A DNA stretch of 64,000 nt from Herbaspirillum sp. RV1423 (GTDB taxonomy: Bacteria > Pseudomonadota > Gammaproteobacteria > Burkholderiales > Burkholderiaceae_D): NCBI RefSeq assembly GCF_000577615.1, contig NZ_CBXX010000013.1, forward strand, positions 62,001 to 126,000, written 5' to 3'. Positions within the stretch are counted from its first letter, which is position 1; the number at the start of each line of letters is the position of its first letter. The translations under genes were made by a program, and so were the position numbers. Below the pieces are notes generated by a model that had not been told where the DNA came from, did not search any database, and worked only from the letters and a program-made list of their open reading frames with translations. This document shows positions 1 through 9,681 of this stretch, piece by piece.

Positions 1-770
1 AAGAAGCGCCTGTGCAGAATGCGCCTATCGCACCTCAACGCACGCTGTCGACGCCGTTTTCGGAGTCGCCCCTGCCATTGGGCAATCGCAGCAAAATGTC
101 GTTTGGCCTGGCAGTCGGCATTATTCTTATAGTGGTATTGGTCGGTGCGGCAGCGGTCCTGTACCGTACCGATCTGCTTAACGATGTGCCTCAACTGGCC
201 TGGCTGAAACATGCTGTCAAGCCGGCAGCGGCGTCGGAAGAGCCGCCGGCTCAGGCGCAAGCCGATATTCAGCAGGATTTGCCGCCTGAAGTGCAGGACG
301 GTTCCGACAAGAGCAAGCTGGAGAAGGCCGAGTCAGCGATGGTGGATGCGGCCAGCTCGGCGATCACGAGCGTTTCCGATCATGTGGCGAACGCGGTTTC
401 GCCGCCTTCCCAGCCGGAACCGGCGGTTTCCGCGAAGGCCGCGCCATCGACCGACCCGGCGCAACCCAAAGTCGCAGTGGCGCCGGTGAATCCTGCCTCT
501 CCTGTGACAGGCAATCTGAGCATCAGCAACAGCAAGGATTTATTGCGCCTGACGTTCCGCGAGGACTCGTGGGTGGAAATTCGGCGCGGCGACAAGTCGA
601 CCATGATTTCGCGCCTGCTCAAGGCCGGTACCACGGAAGCCTTCGATATCACCGAACCGGTTACGTTGGTGGTCGGCAATGCTGCCGGCGTTGATGCCAG
701 CTTGCGCGGCGCCAGATTGGATCTGGAAACCAGCGCCAATAGCAATGTGGCTCGTTTGAGTCTGAAATGA
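1..770 (+). CDS. rodZ: RodZ-type cell-shape protein, C-terminal part (5' truncated)
   Basis: The reading frame is open to the left edge, so the cytoplasmic helix-turn-helix domain that should begin this protein lies outside the window. About 255 residues are visible: a proline-rich stretch, one hydrophobic membrane span (about bases 100-170), a long Ala/Pro/Lys-rich periplasmic linker, and a compact C-terminal domain (about bases 510-767) containing FREDSWVEIRRGD, which matches the DUF4115 domain of RodZ. RodZ links MreB to the cell-wall elongation machinery. The next gene, ispG, starts 18 bp downstream, and rodZ-ispG-hisS is a common proteobacterial order that supports the name. The true start cannot be seen. 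Confidence 0.88.
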   Translation, partial: EAPVQNAPIAPQRTLSTPFSESPLPLGNRSKMSFGLAVGIILIVVLVGAAAVLYRTDLLNDVPQLAWLKHAVKPAAASEEPPAQAQADIQQDLPPEVQDGSDKSKLEKAESAMVDAASSAITSVSDHVANAVSPPSQPEPAVSAKAAPSTDPAQPKVAVAPVNPASPVTGNLSISNSKDLLRLTFREDSWVEIRRGDKSTMISRLLKAGTTEAFDITEPVTLVVGNAAGVDASLRGARLDLETSANSNVARLSLK

Positions 771-788
771 ACCTGAAATAAAGCGCGT

Positions 789-2057
789 ATGTCTTCTTCG
801 CCTTCTCCGATTGCATCTGGTCCATTGGGCCGTCGTCAAAGCCGCCGCGCCGTCATCCGATATGGCGATCGCGAAGTTGCGGTCGGCGGCGGCGCCCCGG
901 TCATGGTGCAATCGATGACCAATACGGATACCGCCGACGCCATCGGCACTGCAATCCAGATCAAGGATCTGGCGCGGGCGGGGTCCGAAGTGGTGCGCAT
1001 CACCGTCAATACGCCGGAAGCTGCGGCGGCAGTGCTGGCCATCCGAGAGCAACTGGATCGCATGGGTGTGGATGTGCCGCTGGTGGGCGATTTCCATTAC
1101 AACGGCCATACGCTGCTCAACGATTATCCCGACTGCGCCAGGGCGTTGTCGAAATATCGCATCAACCCCGGCAATGTGGGCAAGGGCGCCAAGCGCGATA
1201 CTCAATTTGCACAGATGATCGAAGCGGCCTGCCGCTATGACAAGCCGGTGCGCATCGGTGTCAACTGGGGTAGTCTCGACCAGGCTTTGCTGGCGCGCAT
1301 CATGGATGAAAATGCTGTACGCAAGGAGCCGTGGCCGGCGCAAGCCGTGATGTACGAAGCGCTGGTGACGTCCGCTATCGAGAACGCGCAGCGCGCCGAA
1401 GAGCTGGGGCTGGACGGCAACAAGATCATCCTGTCCTGCAAGGTCTCCGGCGTGCAGGACCTGATCGCCGTTTATCGCGAATTGGCACGCCGCTGCGATT
1501 ATCCGTTGCATCTCGGTCTGACCGAAGCAGGCATGGGCAGCAAGGGTATCGTTGCGTCGACGGCGGCCCTGTCGGTGTTGCTGCAGGAAGGCATCGGCGA
1601 CACCATCCGCATTTCGCTGACGCCGGAACCGGGCGGCGACCGTACCCGCGAAGTCATCGTCGGCCAGGAGATCCTGCAGACCATGGGCTTGCGCAAATTC
1701 ACGCCGATGGTGATCGCCTGTCCGGGGTGCGGCCGTACGACCTCGACCGTGTTCCAGGATCTGGCGGACAAGATCCAGACCTATCTGCGCGAGCAGATGC
1801 CGGTATGGAAGGGCGTGTATCCCGGCGTCGAAAGCATGAACGTCGCCGTCATGGGTTGCATTGTCAACGGTCCGGGCGAATCCAAGCATGCGAACATCGG
1901 CATCAGCTTGCCGGGCACCGGCGAATCGCCCGCCGCGCCGGTGTTTATCGATGGCGAAAAGCGTATGACATTGCGCGGCGACCGCATCGCCGAAGAATTC
2001 CAAACCATAGTGCTGGACTACGTGCAAACGCATTACAGCAAGCAAACCGCGGCCTGA
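789..2057 (+). CDS. ispG: 4-hydroxy-3-methylbut-2-enyl-diphosphate synthase
   Basis: 422 residues. This is the GcpE/IspG enzyme of the methylerythritol phosphate pathway, which reductively converts MEcPP to HMBPP using a [4Fe-4S] cluster. The three cluster cysteines are visible as CPGC (C311, C314) and in [11 protein letters not shown] (C357), where the following E364 would be the fourth ligand. The N-terminal TIM-barrel part begins with a typical [19 protein letters not shown] segment. Length and motifs are those of the short bacterial form, without the plant-type insert. It lies 18 bp after rodZ and 76 bp before hisS, and is probably co-transcribed with both. Confidence 0.97.
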   Translation: MSSSPSPIASGPLGRRQSRRAVIRYGDREVAVGGGAPVMVQSMTNTDTADAIGTAIQIKDLARAGSEVVRITVNTPEAAAAVLAIREQLDRMGVDVPLVGDFHYNGHTLLNDYPDCARALSKYRINPGNVGKGAKRDTQFAQMIEAACRYDKPVRIGVNWGSLDQALLARIMDENAVRKEPWPAQAVMYEALVTSAIENAQRAEELGLDGNKIILSCKVSGVQDLIAVYRELARRCDYPLHLGLTEAGMGSKGIVASTAALSVLLQEGIGDTIRISLTPEPGGDRTREVIVGQEILQTMGLRKFTPMVIACPGCGRTTSTVFQDLADKIQTYLREQMPVWKGVYPGVESMNVAVMGCIVNGPGESKHANIGISLPGTGESPAAPVFIDGEKRMTLRGDRIAEEFQTIVLDYVQTHYSKQTAA

Positions 2058-2133
2058 ACTGTGGCCAGAACTCGCCTGAGGGCGGGCCTTTGCGCAGATG
2101 GCCGCCGACTGAACAAACCTGAAAATCACTAGC

Positions 2134-3480
2134 ATGTCTGAAAACAAGAAAATCGAAAAAATCGTCGGCGTCAAAGGGATGAATGACATCCTGCCGGCCG
2201 ATGCCCCGCTGTGGGAATTGTTCGAGAATACCGTGCACTCGGTATTGAAGAGCTACGGCTTCCAGCAAATCCGCACGCCTATCGTCGAACCGACCGCCTT
2301 GTTCGCACGCGGCCTGGGTGAAGTCACCGATATCGTCGAAAAGGAAATGTATTCCTTCACAGACTCCATGAACGGCGACAACCTGACTCTGCGGCCGGAA
2401 AACACCGCCAGCGTGGTGCGCGCAGCGCTCGAACACAACCTGACTTACGATGGTCCCAAGCGACTCTGGTACGCGGGTCCGATGTTCCGCCACGAGCGTC
2501 CACAGCGCGGCCGCTATCGCCAGTTCCATCAGGTCGGCGCGGAAGCGCTGGGCTTCACGGGCCCGGATATCGACGCCGAACTGATCATGATGTGCCAGCG
2601 CCTGTGGGACGACCTCGGCCTGCAGGACATCCGCCTGGAACTGAACTCCATCGGCGACGCGGAAGAGCGCAGCAAGCATCGCGCCGATCTGATTGCCTAT
2701 TTCGAACAGCACAAGGAGTTGCTGGACACCGATGCCCAGCGTCGCCTGTACGCGAATCCGCTGCGCATCCTCGACACCAAGAATCCGACGATGCAGGAGA
2801 TGGTCAATGCGGCCCCCAAGCTGCTGGACTACCTCGGCGAAGAATCGCGCGCGCACTTCGAAGGCGTGCAAAAGATCCTGCGCCACAACAACATTCCGTT
2901 CACGATCAACCCGCGCCTGGTGCGCGGCATGGATTATTACAACCGCACCGTGTTCGAGTGGGTGACCGACCAGCTCGGTTCGCAAGGCACTGTCTGCGGC
3001 GGCGGACGCTACGATCCGCTGATCGAGATGTTCGGCGGCAAGCCGACACCGGCCTGCGGTTTCGCCATGGGCGTGGAACGTTTGCTGGAGCTCATGAAAG
3101 CCGGCGGCGAGCAATATGCGCCGAACCAATGCGACGTCTATCTGGTCCATCAGGGCGAAGATGCACAACTGCAATCCTTCGTGCTGGCGGAAAGATTACG
3201 CGGTGCCGGGCTGGATGTTGTGCTACATTGCGCATCGGCGAGCGCAGGCGGTAGTTTCAAGTCGCAAATGAAGAAGGCGGACGCCAGCGGTGCGGCGTTT
3301 GCGGTCATTATTGGCGAAGATGAAGTAATGAACGCGACTGCGACCGTCAAGACCATGCGCACGGAGGATGGCGAAAGCAAGCAGGTTACGATTCCGTTTG
3401 ACGGCGTGACCGATTATGTCGTGGAGCAGATCGTCGGCGATCACGACCATGATCATGACCACGTTCATTACCATCCTTAA
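2134..3480 (+). CDS. hisS: Histidyl-tRNA synthetase with histidine-rich C-terminal tail
   Basis: 448 residues, class II aminoacyl-tRNA synthetase charging tRNA-His. Motif 2 appears as [15 protein letters not shown], and the histidine-specific motifs as [15 protein letters not shown] and GGGRYD; a HisRS-type anticodon-binding domain follows (about residues 335-430). The unusual part is the last 13 residues, [13 protein letters not shown], an Asp-His repeat beyond the usual end of the anticodon domain that looks able to bind divalent metals. The frame is intact to the stop, and the repeat uses both CAC and CAT for His, so it is more than a simple trinucleotide expansion. It sits between ispG and the yfgM homologue, as in other betaproteobacteria. 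Confidence 0.97.
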   Translation: MSENKKIEKIVGVKGMNDILPADAPLWELFENTVHSVLKSYGFQQIRTPIVEPTALFARGLGEVTDIVEKEMYSFTDSMNGDNLTLRPENTASVVRAALEHNLTYDGPKRLWYAGPMFRHERPQRGRYRQFHQVGAEALGFTGPDIDAELIMMCQRLWDDLGLQDIRLELNSIGDAEERSKHRADLIAYFEQHKELLDTDAQRRLYANPLRILDTKNPTMQEMVNAAPKLLDYLGEESRAHFEGVQKILRHNNIPFTINPRLVRGMDYYNRTVFEWVTDQLGSQGTVCGGGRYDPLIEMFGGKPTPACGFAMGVERLLELMKAGGEQYAPNQCDVYLVHQGEDAQLQSFVLAERLRGAGLDVVLHCASASAGGSFKSQMKKADASGAAFAVIIGEDEVMNATATVKTMRTEDGESKQVTIPFDGVTDYVVEQIVGDHDHDHDHVHYHP

Positions 3481-3507
3481 TCCCTGAACCATTTTTAGAC
3501 TTATTTC

Positions 3508-4170
3508 ATGGCATACGATCTCGAAGAACAAGAACAGTTGGCGTCCATCAAGGCATGGTGGAGCAAGTACGGCAATCTTCTGACCTGGGTAGTGATTGTC
3601 GCGTTGGCCGCTTACGCCGCCTGGAGCGGCTGGGGCATCTACCAAAGCAAGCAATCGCAACAGGCGGCGCAATTGTACGAAGAGCAGCAAAAGGCGGCTG
3701 ACGCCAAGGACAACGCCAAGGACAACGCCAAGGTGCTGCGCGCCGCGACCGACATGCAAGAGAAGTTCAGCGGCACCGCGTATGCGCAGATGAGCGCGCT
3801 GGTGGCAGCGAAAGCGGCATTTGACGCCAACGACGCCGACAACGCCAAGAAACAGTTGCAATGGGTCATCGACCATGGCCGCGATGCTGAATACAAGGCG
3901 ATTGCCGCAATCCGTCTGGCCGGCATCCTGCTCGATGCAAAGGCGTATGACGATGCATTGAAACTGCTAGCCGGTGATTTTCCGGCTCAGTTTGCCGGTG
4001 CGGTAGCCGATCGCAGGGGCGATATTCTGGTGGCGCAAGACAAGCGCGACGAGGCGCGAGTTGCCTACCAACTGGCGTTGGACAAGACCGACGAGAGAAA
4101 TCCCGGCCGCCAACTGATCCAGTTGAAGCTCGACGCCATTGGCGGCGCCCCAGTCAAGGCTGCGGCCTGA
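3508..4170 (+). CDS. yfgM: YfgM-family ancillary SecYEG translocon subunit
   Basis: 220 residues. The N terminus (MAYDLEEQEQLASIKAWWSKYG) is the cytosolic segment typical of YfgM/DUF2133 proteins. One membrane anchor follows at about residues 21-43, then an alpha-helical TPR-like periplasmic domain. In E. coli YfgM binds SecYEG and the periplasmic chaperone PpiD. The segment DAKDNAKDNAK contains a short tandem duplication (about bases 3703-3732). Its place between hisS and bamB is conserved in beta- and gammaproteobacteria and strengthens the call. The function in this organism is inferred from the family. Confidence 0.9.
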   Translation: MAYDLEEQEQLASIKAWWSKYGNLLTWVVIVALAAYAAWSGWGIYQSKQSQQAAQLYEEQQKAADAKDNAKDNAKVLRAATDMQEKFSGTAYAQMSALVAAKAAFDANDADNAKKQLQWVIDHGRDAEYKAIAAIRLAGILLDAKAYDDALKLLAGDFPAQFAGAVADRRGDILVAQDKRDEARVAYQLALDKTDERNPGRQLIQLKLDAIGGAPVKAAA

Positions 4171-4213
4171 GTGTTATTCCAACAGCGTGAAATCCGGTAA
4201 GAGGAAAAATTAT

Positions 4214-5398
4214 ATGCGTCGTGAGTCACAAGTCGTTCCCCAGCGCGTTTCCAGGCGTGCAGCTTCCCTGGCGGTCAAACTGAGCGCGTTTGCTGCGGTT
4301 GCCGTCCTGTCGGGCTGCTCGCTGTTTTCCAGCAAGAAGGAAGTGAATCCTCCGGCGCCGCTGGTTGAGTTCAAGCAGACTTTGCGCACGCAAACCGTAT
4401 GGACGGCATCGGTCGGCAAGGCCGGCACCTTCCAGTTCAGCCCGGTCTTTGCCGGCGGTAGTATTTTTGCCGCAGCAGCCGATGGCGCTGTGGTGCGTCT
4501 GAATGCAGCCAGCGGCCAGGTCGTCTGGCGCGTCAATGCGGGTACGTCGCTGACGGCCGGCGTCGGCAGCGATGGCAATACTGTGGTGGTGGTAGGCGAG
4601 AAGGGCGTGGTCCAGGCTTTCGACGGCAATGGCAAATCGCTGTGGAAAGCGCAGGCGCCTAGCGAAGTCTTGTCCGCTCCTGCGATCGGCTCTGGCTTGG
4701 TGGTGGTGCGCAGCATCGATAACCGCATTACCGCATTCGACGCCGAAAGCGGTGCGCGCCGCTGGACGGTGCTGCGTCCGTTGCCGACGCTGACCCTGCG
4801 CACCGCACCGGGTATCGTGCTGGATGCGCAGACGGCCTATGTCGCTTTGCCGGGCGGTCGTCTGTCGGCGCTGGCGCTCAACAACGGCGCTCCGCGCTGG
4901 GAAGTCGCCGTGGGCGATCCGCGCGGCACGACCGAACTTGAACGTATCGCCGACGTGTCCGGCGTGCCGGGTCTGGGCGTACGCGATGTTTGCGCGGTTG
5001 CTTTCCAGGGGCGTATCGGATGTTTCGATGTCGCCAATGGCAATGTGCGCTGGATCAAGGACTTTTCGAGCGAATCCGGTTTGACGCTGGATGAGCGTTA
5101 CGTCTTTTCGGCTGACGACAAGGGCGGTGTGACTGAGTTCACCCGCGATACCGGCGCCGCGCTGTGGCGTAACGGCAAACTGGCCTATCGCCGCTTGTCG
5201 CCGCCGATTGCAGTTGGCAAAGCCGTCGCGGTAGGGGATTATCAGGGTTACATCCATTTCCTGTCGCGCGACGATGGTTCGTTTGTCGCCCGTATAAGCA
5301 CTGACGGCAGTCCGATTCTGGCGACGCCGATTGCCGCCGGGCAAGCCGTCGTTTTTCAAACTCAAGCAGGAACAGTCGTCGCCTTGGCGGCAGAATAA
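4214..5398 (+). CDS. bamB: Outer membrane assembly lipoprotein BamB
   Basis: 394 residues from the ATG at 4214, chosen because an AGAGGA ribosome-binding site precedes it and it gives a clean lipoprotein signal: two basic clusters, a hydrophobic core and the lipobox LSGC. An upstream in-frame ATG at 4139 would overlap the end of the preceding gene and put a polar stretch before the signal. The mature part is a PQQ-like eight-bladed beta-propeller, visible as repeated blades such as AASGQVVWRVN, DGNGKSLWKA and ANGNVRWIKDF. BamB is the scaffold subunit of the BAM complex that folds outer-membrane beta-barrels. The next gene, der, starts 6 bp after its stop, as is usual. Confidence 0.95.
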   Translation: MRRESQVVPQRVSRRAASLAVKLSAFAAVAVLSGCSLFSSKKEVNPPAPLVEFKQTLRTQTVWTASVGKAGTFQFSPVFAGGSIFAAAADGAVVRLNAASGQVVWRVNAGTSLTAGVGSDGNTVVVVGEKGVVQAFDGNGKSLWKAQAPSEVLSAPAIGSGLVVVRSIDNRITAFDAESGARRWTVLRPLPTLTLRTAPGIVLDAQTAYVALPGGRLSALALNNGAPRWEVAVGDPRGTTELERIADVSGVPGLGVRDVCAVAFQGRIGCFDVANGNVRWIKDFSSESGLTLDERYVFSADDKGGVTEFTRDTGAALWRNGKLAYRRLSPPIAVGKAVAVGDYQGYIHFLSRDDGSFVARISTDGSPILATPIAAGQAVVFQTQAGTVVALAAE

Positions 5399-5404
5399 TA
5401 TTTA

Positions 5405-6745
5405 ATGAAGCCGGTTATTGCACTTGTTGGTCGTCCCAATGTCGGTAAGTCGACATTGTTTAATCGGCTCACCCGTTCACGTGATGCGCTGGTCGCAGAC
5501 TTGCCCGGATTGACCCGCGATCGTCACTACGGCGAAGGCCGGGTCGGCGAACGCCCCTTCTTGGTGATCGATACCGGCGGTTTCGAGCCGGTGGCCAAAG
5601 AAGGCATCATGCATGAAATGGCCAAACAGACCAAGCAGGCTGTGGTCGAGGCCGATGTCGTAATATTTATTGTCGATGGTCGCCAGGGCCTGACCCCGCA
5701 TGACAAGACCATCACCGATTTCCTGCGCAAATCCGGCCGGTCGGTCATGCTGGTGGTCAACAAATCCGAGGGTATGAAGTACACCTCGGTGACTGCCGAT
5801 TTCTATGAGCTGGGACTGGGCGATCCTTACGTGATTTCCGCCGCGCATGGCGATGGCGTTGCCGACCTAGTGGAGGAGGCGCTGGACGTCGCCGTGGCGC
5901 AGCGCCCCGATCTCGGCGAAGAAGTCGATGTCGCGCGCGGCATCAAGATCGCCATCGTCGGCCGCCCCAATGTCGGCAAGTCGACGCTGGTCAACACCTT
6001 GCTTGGCGAAGAACGCGTGATCGCTTTCGACATGCCGGGAACGACTCGCGACTCGATCGAGATTCCTTTCGAACGCGACGGCAAGCAATATACGCTGATT
6101 GATACCGCCGGTATTCGCCGTCGCGGCAAGGTGTTCGAAGCCATCGAAAAGTTTTCGGTGGTGAAGACCTTGCAATCGATCTCGGAAGCCAACGTCGTGC
6201 TATTGCTGCTCGACGCCCAGCAAGATATTTCAGAGCAGGATGCGCATATTGCCGGTTTTGTCTTGGAGTCTGGACGTGCGCTGGTGGTGGGGGTGAACAA
6301 GTGGGATGGTCTGCAAAGCGATCGGCGTGATGAAATCAAGATGGATCTCGAGCGCAAGCTCAACTTCCTGTCGTTCGCCAAATTCCATTTCATCTCCGCG
6401 CTGAAGTCCACTGGCATCGGCCCGCTGATGAAGTCCATCGATTCGGCTTATGCGGCGGCAATGGCCAACCTGAGCACGCCGAAGCTTACGCGCGCCCTGA
6501 TTGAAGCCGTAGAACATCAGCAACCTCGCCGCAAAGGCTCCATCCGTCCGAAATTGCGCTATGCGCACCAAGGCGGCATGAATCCTCCGGTCGTGGTGAT
6601 TCACGGCAACGCTCTTGAAGGCGTGGACGACAACTACAAACGTTATCTCGAGAAGCATTTTCGTGAAACTTTCTCGCTGGTTGGCACTCCACTCCGTATC
6701 GAGTTCCGCTCGAGCAAGAATCCTTTCGTACGCCAAGATAAATAA
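5405..6745 (+). CDS. der: Ribosome-associated tandem GTPase Der (EngA)
   Basis: 446 residues with two complete GTPase domains in tandem, the hallmark of Der. The first has GRPNVGKST (about residues 8-16) and DTGG. The second has [12 protein letters not shown] (about residue 185 on), DTAGIRRRG and NKWD. A KH-like domain follows (about residues 355-440). Der acts in late assembly of the 50S ribosomal subunit and is essential in the bacteria tested. It is separated by 6 bp from bamB and by 120 bp from hfq. Confidence 0.98.
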   Translation: MKPVIALVGRPNVGKSTLFNRLTRSRDALVADLPGLTRDRHYGEGRVGERPFLVIDTGGFEPVAKEGIMHEMAKQTKQAVVEADVVIFIVDGRQGLTPHDKTITDFLRKSGRSVMLVVNKSEGMKYTSVTADFYELGLGDPYVISAAHGDGVADLVEEALDVAVAQRPDLGEEVDVARGIKIAIVGRPNVGKSTLVNTLLGEERVIAFDMPGTTRDSIEIPFERDGKQYTLIDTAGIRRRGKVFEAIEKFSVVKTLQSISEANVVLLLLDAQQDISEQDAHIAGFVLESGRALVVGVNKWDGLQSDRRDEIKMDLERKLNFLSFAKFHFISALKSTGIGPLMKSIDSAYAAAMANLSTPKLTRALIEAVEHQQPRRKGSIRPKLRYAHQGGMNPPVVVIHGNALEGVDDNYKRYLEKHFRETFSLVGTPLRIEFRSSKNPFVRQDK

Positions 6746-6805
6746 GCATCGAATCTTGGCGGTAGGTGGGAAATCGTTTACATTCATAACGCATAGATTG
6801 GTAAA

Positions 6806-6828
6806 GCACTTGAAATTTTTTCAGGTGC
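6806..6828 (+). promoter_or_regulatory. Hairpin in the hfq 5' leader
   Basis: The arms GCACTTGAAA and TTCAGGTGC pair with one G-U around a T-rich loop, about 30 nt upstream of the hfq ribosome-binding site (GTGGAG at about 6855). It has only a short T tract inside the loop and none after it, so it is unlikely to be a terminator. It could be an element of hfq autoregulation, which is known in E. coli; that is a guess from position only. Confidence 0.3.
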
Positions 6829-6865
6829 CTCCAAATCCTAATCACAACAACACAGTGGAGCTGCC

Positions 6866-7105
6866 ATGAGCAACAAAGGGCAATTGTTACAAGACCCATT
6901 TCTTAATGCCTTAAGAAAAGAACACGTCCCCGTTTCCATCTATCTGGTCAACGGGATCAAACTGCAGGGCCACGTGGAGTCGTTCGACCAATATGTCGTT
7001 CTGCTGCGCAATACCGTGACGCAAATGGTGTACAAACATGCCATTTCGACCGTCGTTCCTGCTCGCGCCGTCAACCTGAGCCTCGATTCGGCAGAAGCGG
7101 AATAA
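6866..7105 (+). CDS. hfq: RNA chaperone Hfq
   Basis: 79 residues, the usual size for a betaproteobacterial Hfq without a long C-terminal tail. Sm1 covers about residues 8-46 ([23 protein letters not shown]). Sm2 is recognised by [11 protein letters not shown], which contains the YKH motif of the proximal RNA-binding face. Hfq forms a hexameric ring that pairs small RNAs with mRNAs. The acidic C terminus (SLDSAEAE) is very short. It is followed by hflX, the classical hfq-hflX-hflK-hflC order. Confidence 0.98.
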   Translation: MSNKGQLLQDPFLNALRKEHVPVSIYLVNGIKLQGHVESFDQYVVLLRNTVTQMVYKHAISTVVPARAVNLSLDSAEAE

Positions 7106-7144
7106 TGGTTTATCCAGCCGGCGCCATGCCGTGTGCATACTGAT

Positions 7145-8272
7145 ATGCGTGCCGCGCTAGTCGGCCTGGATTTCGGCAAGAGCGATTTTGCCGCAAGTCT
7201 GGATGAACTGTTTTTGCTGGCCAAATCGGCTGGCGCAGAACCTGTGACGACCATCACGGGCAAGCGCGCCAGTCCGGACGCCGCGCTTTTTGTCGGTTCC
7301 GGCAAGGCTCAGGAGATCGCCGATGCGGTCGCGGACCTGGAACTCGACATTGTCATCTTCAACCACGCCTTGTCGCCCGCGCAACAGCGCAACCTAGAAC
7401 GGGTGCTGAAAACGCGGGTGCTGGACCGTACCAGCCTGATCCTCGATATTTTCGCCCAACGCGCCAAAAGCCATGAAGGCAAGGTGCAGGTCGAACTCGC
7501 TCAATTGCAACACTTGGCGACCCGCCTGATTCGTGGGTGGACTCACTTGGAACGGCAAAAGGGCGGTATCGGCCTGCGCGGCCCGGGCGAGACCCAGCTC
7601 GAAACCGACCGCCGGCTGCTGGGAGATCGCGTCAAGGCCTTGCGTGGCCAATTGGACAAGTTGCACCGCCAACATGCCACGCAGCGCCGCGCACGCGGTC
7701 GCAATGATACGTTCTCGGTGTCGCTGGTCGGTTATACCAATGCCGGAAAATCGACGGTTTTCAACGCCCTGGCCAAGGCCGGCGTGTATGCCGCGAATCA
7801 ACTGTTTGCCACGCTCGACACGACCTCGCGTCGGGTTTACCTGGGTGAAGTGGGGCATGTTGTCATTTCCGATACGGTCGGTTTCATCCGTGAACTGCCT
7901 CACCAATTGGTGGCGGCTTTCCGTGCGACGCTGGAAGAAACCATCCATGCCGATTTGCTGCTGCATGTTGTGGATGCGGCAAGTCCGGTGCGCATGGAGC
8001 AAATCGAGCAGGTCAATCTGGTGCTCAAGGAGATTGGCGCAGAGCATATTCCCCAAATCCTGGTCTGGAACAAGATCGATGCCGCCGGGCTGGAACCGGC
8101 GATCGAACAAGACGAGTATGGTAGAATCCACCGGGTTTTTGTCAGTGCGAAAACTGGTGCTGGCCTGGATTTGTTGCGGCAGGCAATTGCCGATTCGCTC
8201 AGGTCGTCGATTGAAGCGCGCAGGGGCGCTCAATCGCAGATTCTCGATTCTCAAGATATGCACGCGCATTAA
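7145..8272 (+). CDS. hflX: Ribosome-splitting GTPase HflX
   Basis: About 375 residues. The N-terminal HflX domain ends in the glycine-rich GIGLRGPGETQLETDRR segment. The G domain follows with Walker A GYTNAGKS, DTVGFIRELPH and NKID. HflX splits stalled ribosomes under stress. The start is ambiguous: GTG at 7133 and ATG at 7145 lie in the same frame, just after the hfq stop, and neither has a strong ribosome-binding site. I took the ATG because the protein then begins MRAALVGLDFGK, with the first beta-strand close to the N terminus. Confidence 0.93.
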   Translation: MRAALVGLDFGKSDFAASLDELFLLAKSAGAEPVTTITGKRASPDAALFVGSGKAQEIADAVADLELDIVIFNHALSPAQQRNLERVLKTRVLDRTSLILDIFAQRAKSHEGKVQVELAQLQHLATRLIRGWTHLERQKGGIGLRGPGETQLETDRRLLGDRVKALRGQLDKLHRQHATQRRARGRNDTFSVSLVGYTNAGKSTVFNALAKAGVYAANQLFATLDTTSRRVYLGEVGHVVISDTVGFIRELPHQLVAAFRATLEETIHADLLLHVVDAASPVRMEQIEQVNLVLKEIGAEHIPQILVWNKIDAAGLEPAIEQDEYGRIHRVFVSAKTGAGLDLLRQAIADSLRSSIEARRGAQSQILDSQDMHAH

Positions 8273-8370
8273 TCAGTTGGCGTGAACCGCTACGGTTGGT
8301 CGTGCAGGCGGTTCTGAGGTTGGCGGGCATTCCTTTTGATTCTTTAAATTACTAAGCCGGATCGCAACGC

Positions 8371-9681
8371 ATGCTTGTTTCTCTATTCAAAAAACTCGGT
8401 TTGAAGTTTTCGCTGAACGACCCCCAATGGGGGCGCGGTTCGCAAGACGACAACAACCGTCAAAATCAGAATAACGGTGGTAATGGCGGCAAGAAGCCGG
8501 AAGACGGCCCTCCCGATCTCGATCAGCTCTGGCGCGATTTCAATCAGCGTCTGAGTCGCATGTTCGGCAAGCGTGGCAATGGCGGCGGTTCGGACAACGG
8601 CGATGGCGGCTTCAATCGCGGTGACATCAAGGGCGCAGGCATCGGTGCCGGGGTAATTGCCATCATCGTCGCTTTCCTGTGGCTGGCCAGCGGTTTCTTT
8701 ATCGTGCAGGAAGGCCAGACGGCTGTCGTCATGACCTTCGGCAAGTATAGCCATACCACGCTGCCGGGCTTCAACTGGCGCTGGCCGTATCCAGTGCAAA
8801 GCCATGAAATCGTCAACGTGTCGCAAGTGCGCACTGCTGAAATCGGCTATCGCAGCAACGCCAAGAACAAGCAATTGAAGGAAGCCCTGATGCTGACCGA
8901 TGATGAAAATATCATCGATATCCAGTTTGCCGTCCAGTACAAGTTGAAGAATGCCGCCGAATGGCTGTTCAACAATCGCGATCAGGACGAAACCGTGCGT
9001 CAGGTCGCCGAGACCGCCATTCGTGAAATCGTCGGCCGCAGCAAGATGGACTTCGTACTGTATGAAGGCCGTGAAAAAGTTGCACTGGATGTCGGTCAAC
9101 TGATGCAGCAAATCCTTGACCGTTACAAATCTGGCGTGCAGATTACCAATGTCACCATGCAAGGCGTGCAACCGCCCGAACAGGTGCAGGCAGCCTTCGA
9201 TGATGCCGTCAAAGCAGGCCAGGATCGCGAGCGTCAAAAGAACGAAGGCCAGGCCTACGCCAACGATGTGATTCCGAAAGCCAGCGGTGCGTCTTCGCGT
9301 CTGCTGGAAGAAGCTGAAGCCTATCGTTCGCGCATCGTCGCCAATGCAGAGGGCGATGCGGCCCGCTTCAAGCAGGTTCTGGATGAGTATCAGAAAGCGC
9401 CTGCCGTGACGCGCGACCGCATGTATCTGGAAACCATGCAGCAGATATTTTCCAACACGACCAAGGTCATGGTGGACGCCAAGAGCGGCAACAACTTGCT
9501 GTACCTGCCGCTGGACAAGTTGATCCAGCAGACCGACAGCACCGCCGCCAAGCCGACGACGCCGTCGCCGGCAGCCGCCGCGCCAACACTTCCAGGAACA
9601 GATCCAGTGTATCCAGTCGATGTCCAGCGCGACTCCCGTAATCGGGATGCGCGTGATTCCCGCGATCGGGAGGTACGTTAA
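8371..9681 (+). CDS. hflK: FtsH protease modulator HflK
   Basis: 436 residues. An Asn/Gly-rich cytosolic N terminus (residues 20-85) is followed by one membrane span (about residues 90-113), the SPFH/band-7 domain, a coiled-coil rich in Ala/Glu/Arg (SRLLEEAEAYRSRIVANAEGD), and a Pro/Ala plus Asp/Arg-rich tail. With HflC it forms the large periplasmic cage around FtsH that restrains degradation of membrane proteins. Its stop overlaps the hflC start by one base (TAATG), indicating translational coupling. Confidence 0.97.
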   Translation: MLVSLFKKLGLKFSLNDPQWGRGSQDDNNRQNQNNGGNGGKKPEDGPPDLDQLWRDFNQRLSRMFGKRGNGGGSDNGDGGFNRGDIKGAGIGAGVIAIIVAFLWLASGFFIVQEGQTAVVMTFGKYSHTTLPGFNWRWPYPVQSHEIVNVSQVRTAEIGYRSNAKNKQLKEALMLTDDENIIDIQFAVQYKLKNAAEWLFNNRDQDETVRQVAETAIREIVGRSKMDFVLYEGREKVALDVGQLMQQILDRYKSGVQITNVTMQGVQPPEQVQAAFDDAVKAGQDRERQKNEGQAYANDVIPKASGASSRLLEEAEAYRSRIVANAEGDAARFKQVLDEYQKAPAVTRDRMYLETMQQIFSNTTKVMVDAKSGNNLLYLPLDKLIQQTDSTAAKPTTPSPAAAAPTLPGTDPVYPVDVQRDSRNRDARDSRDREVR

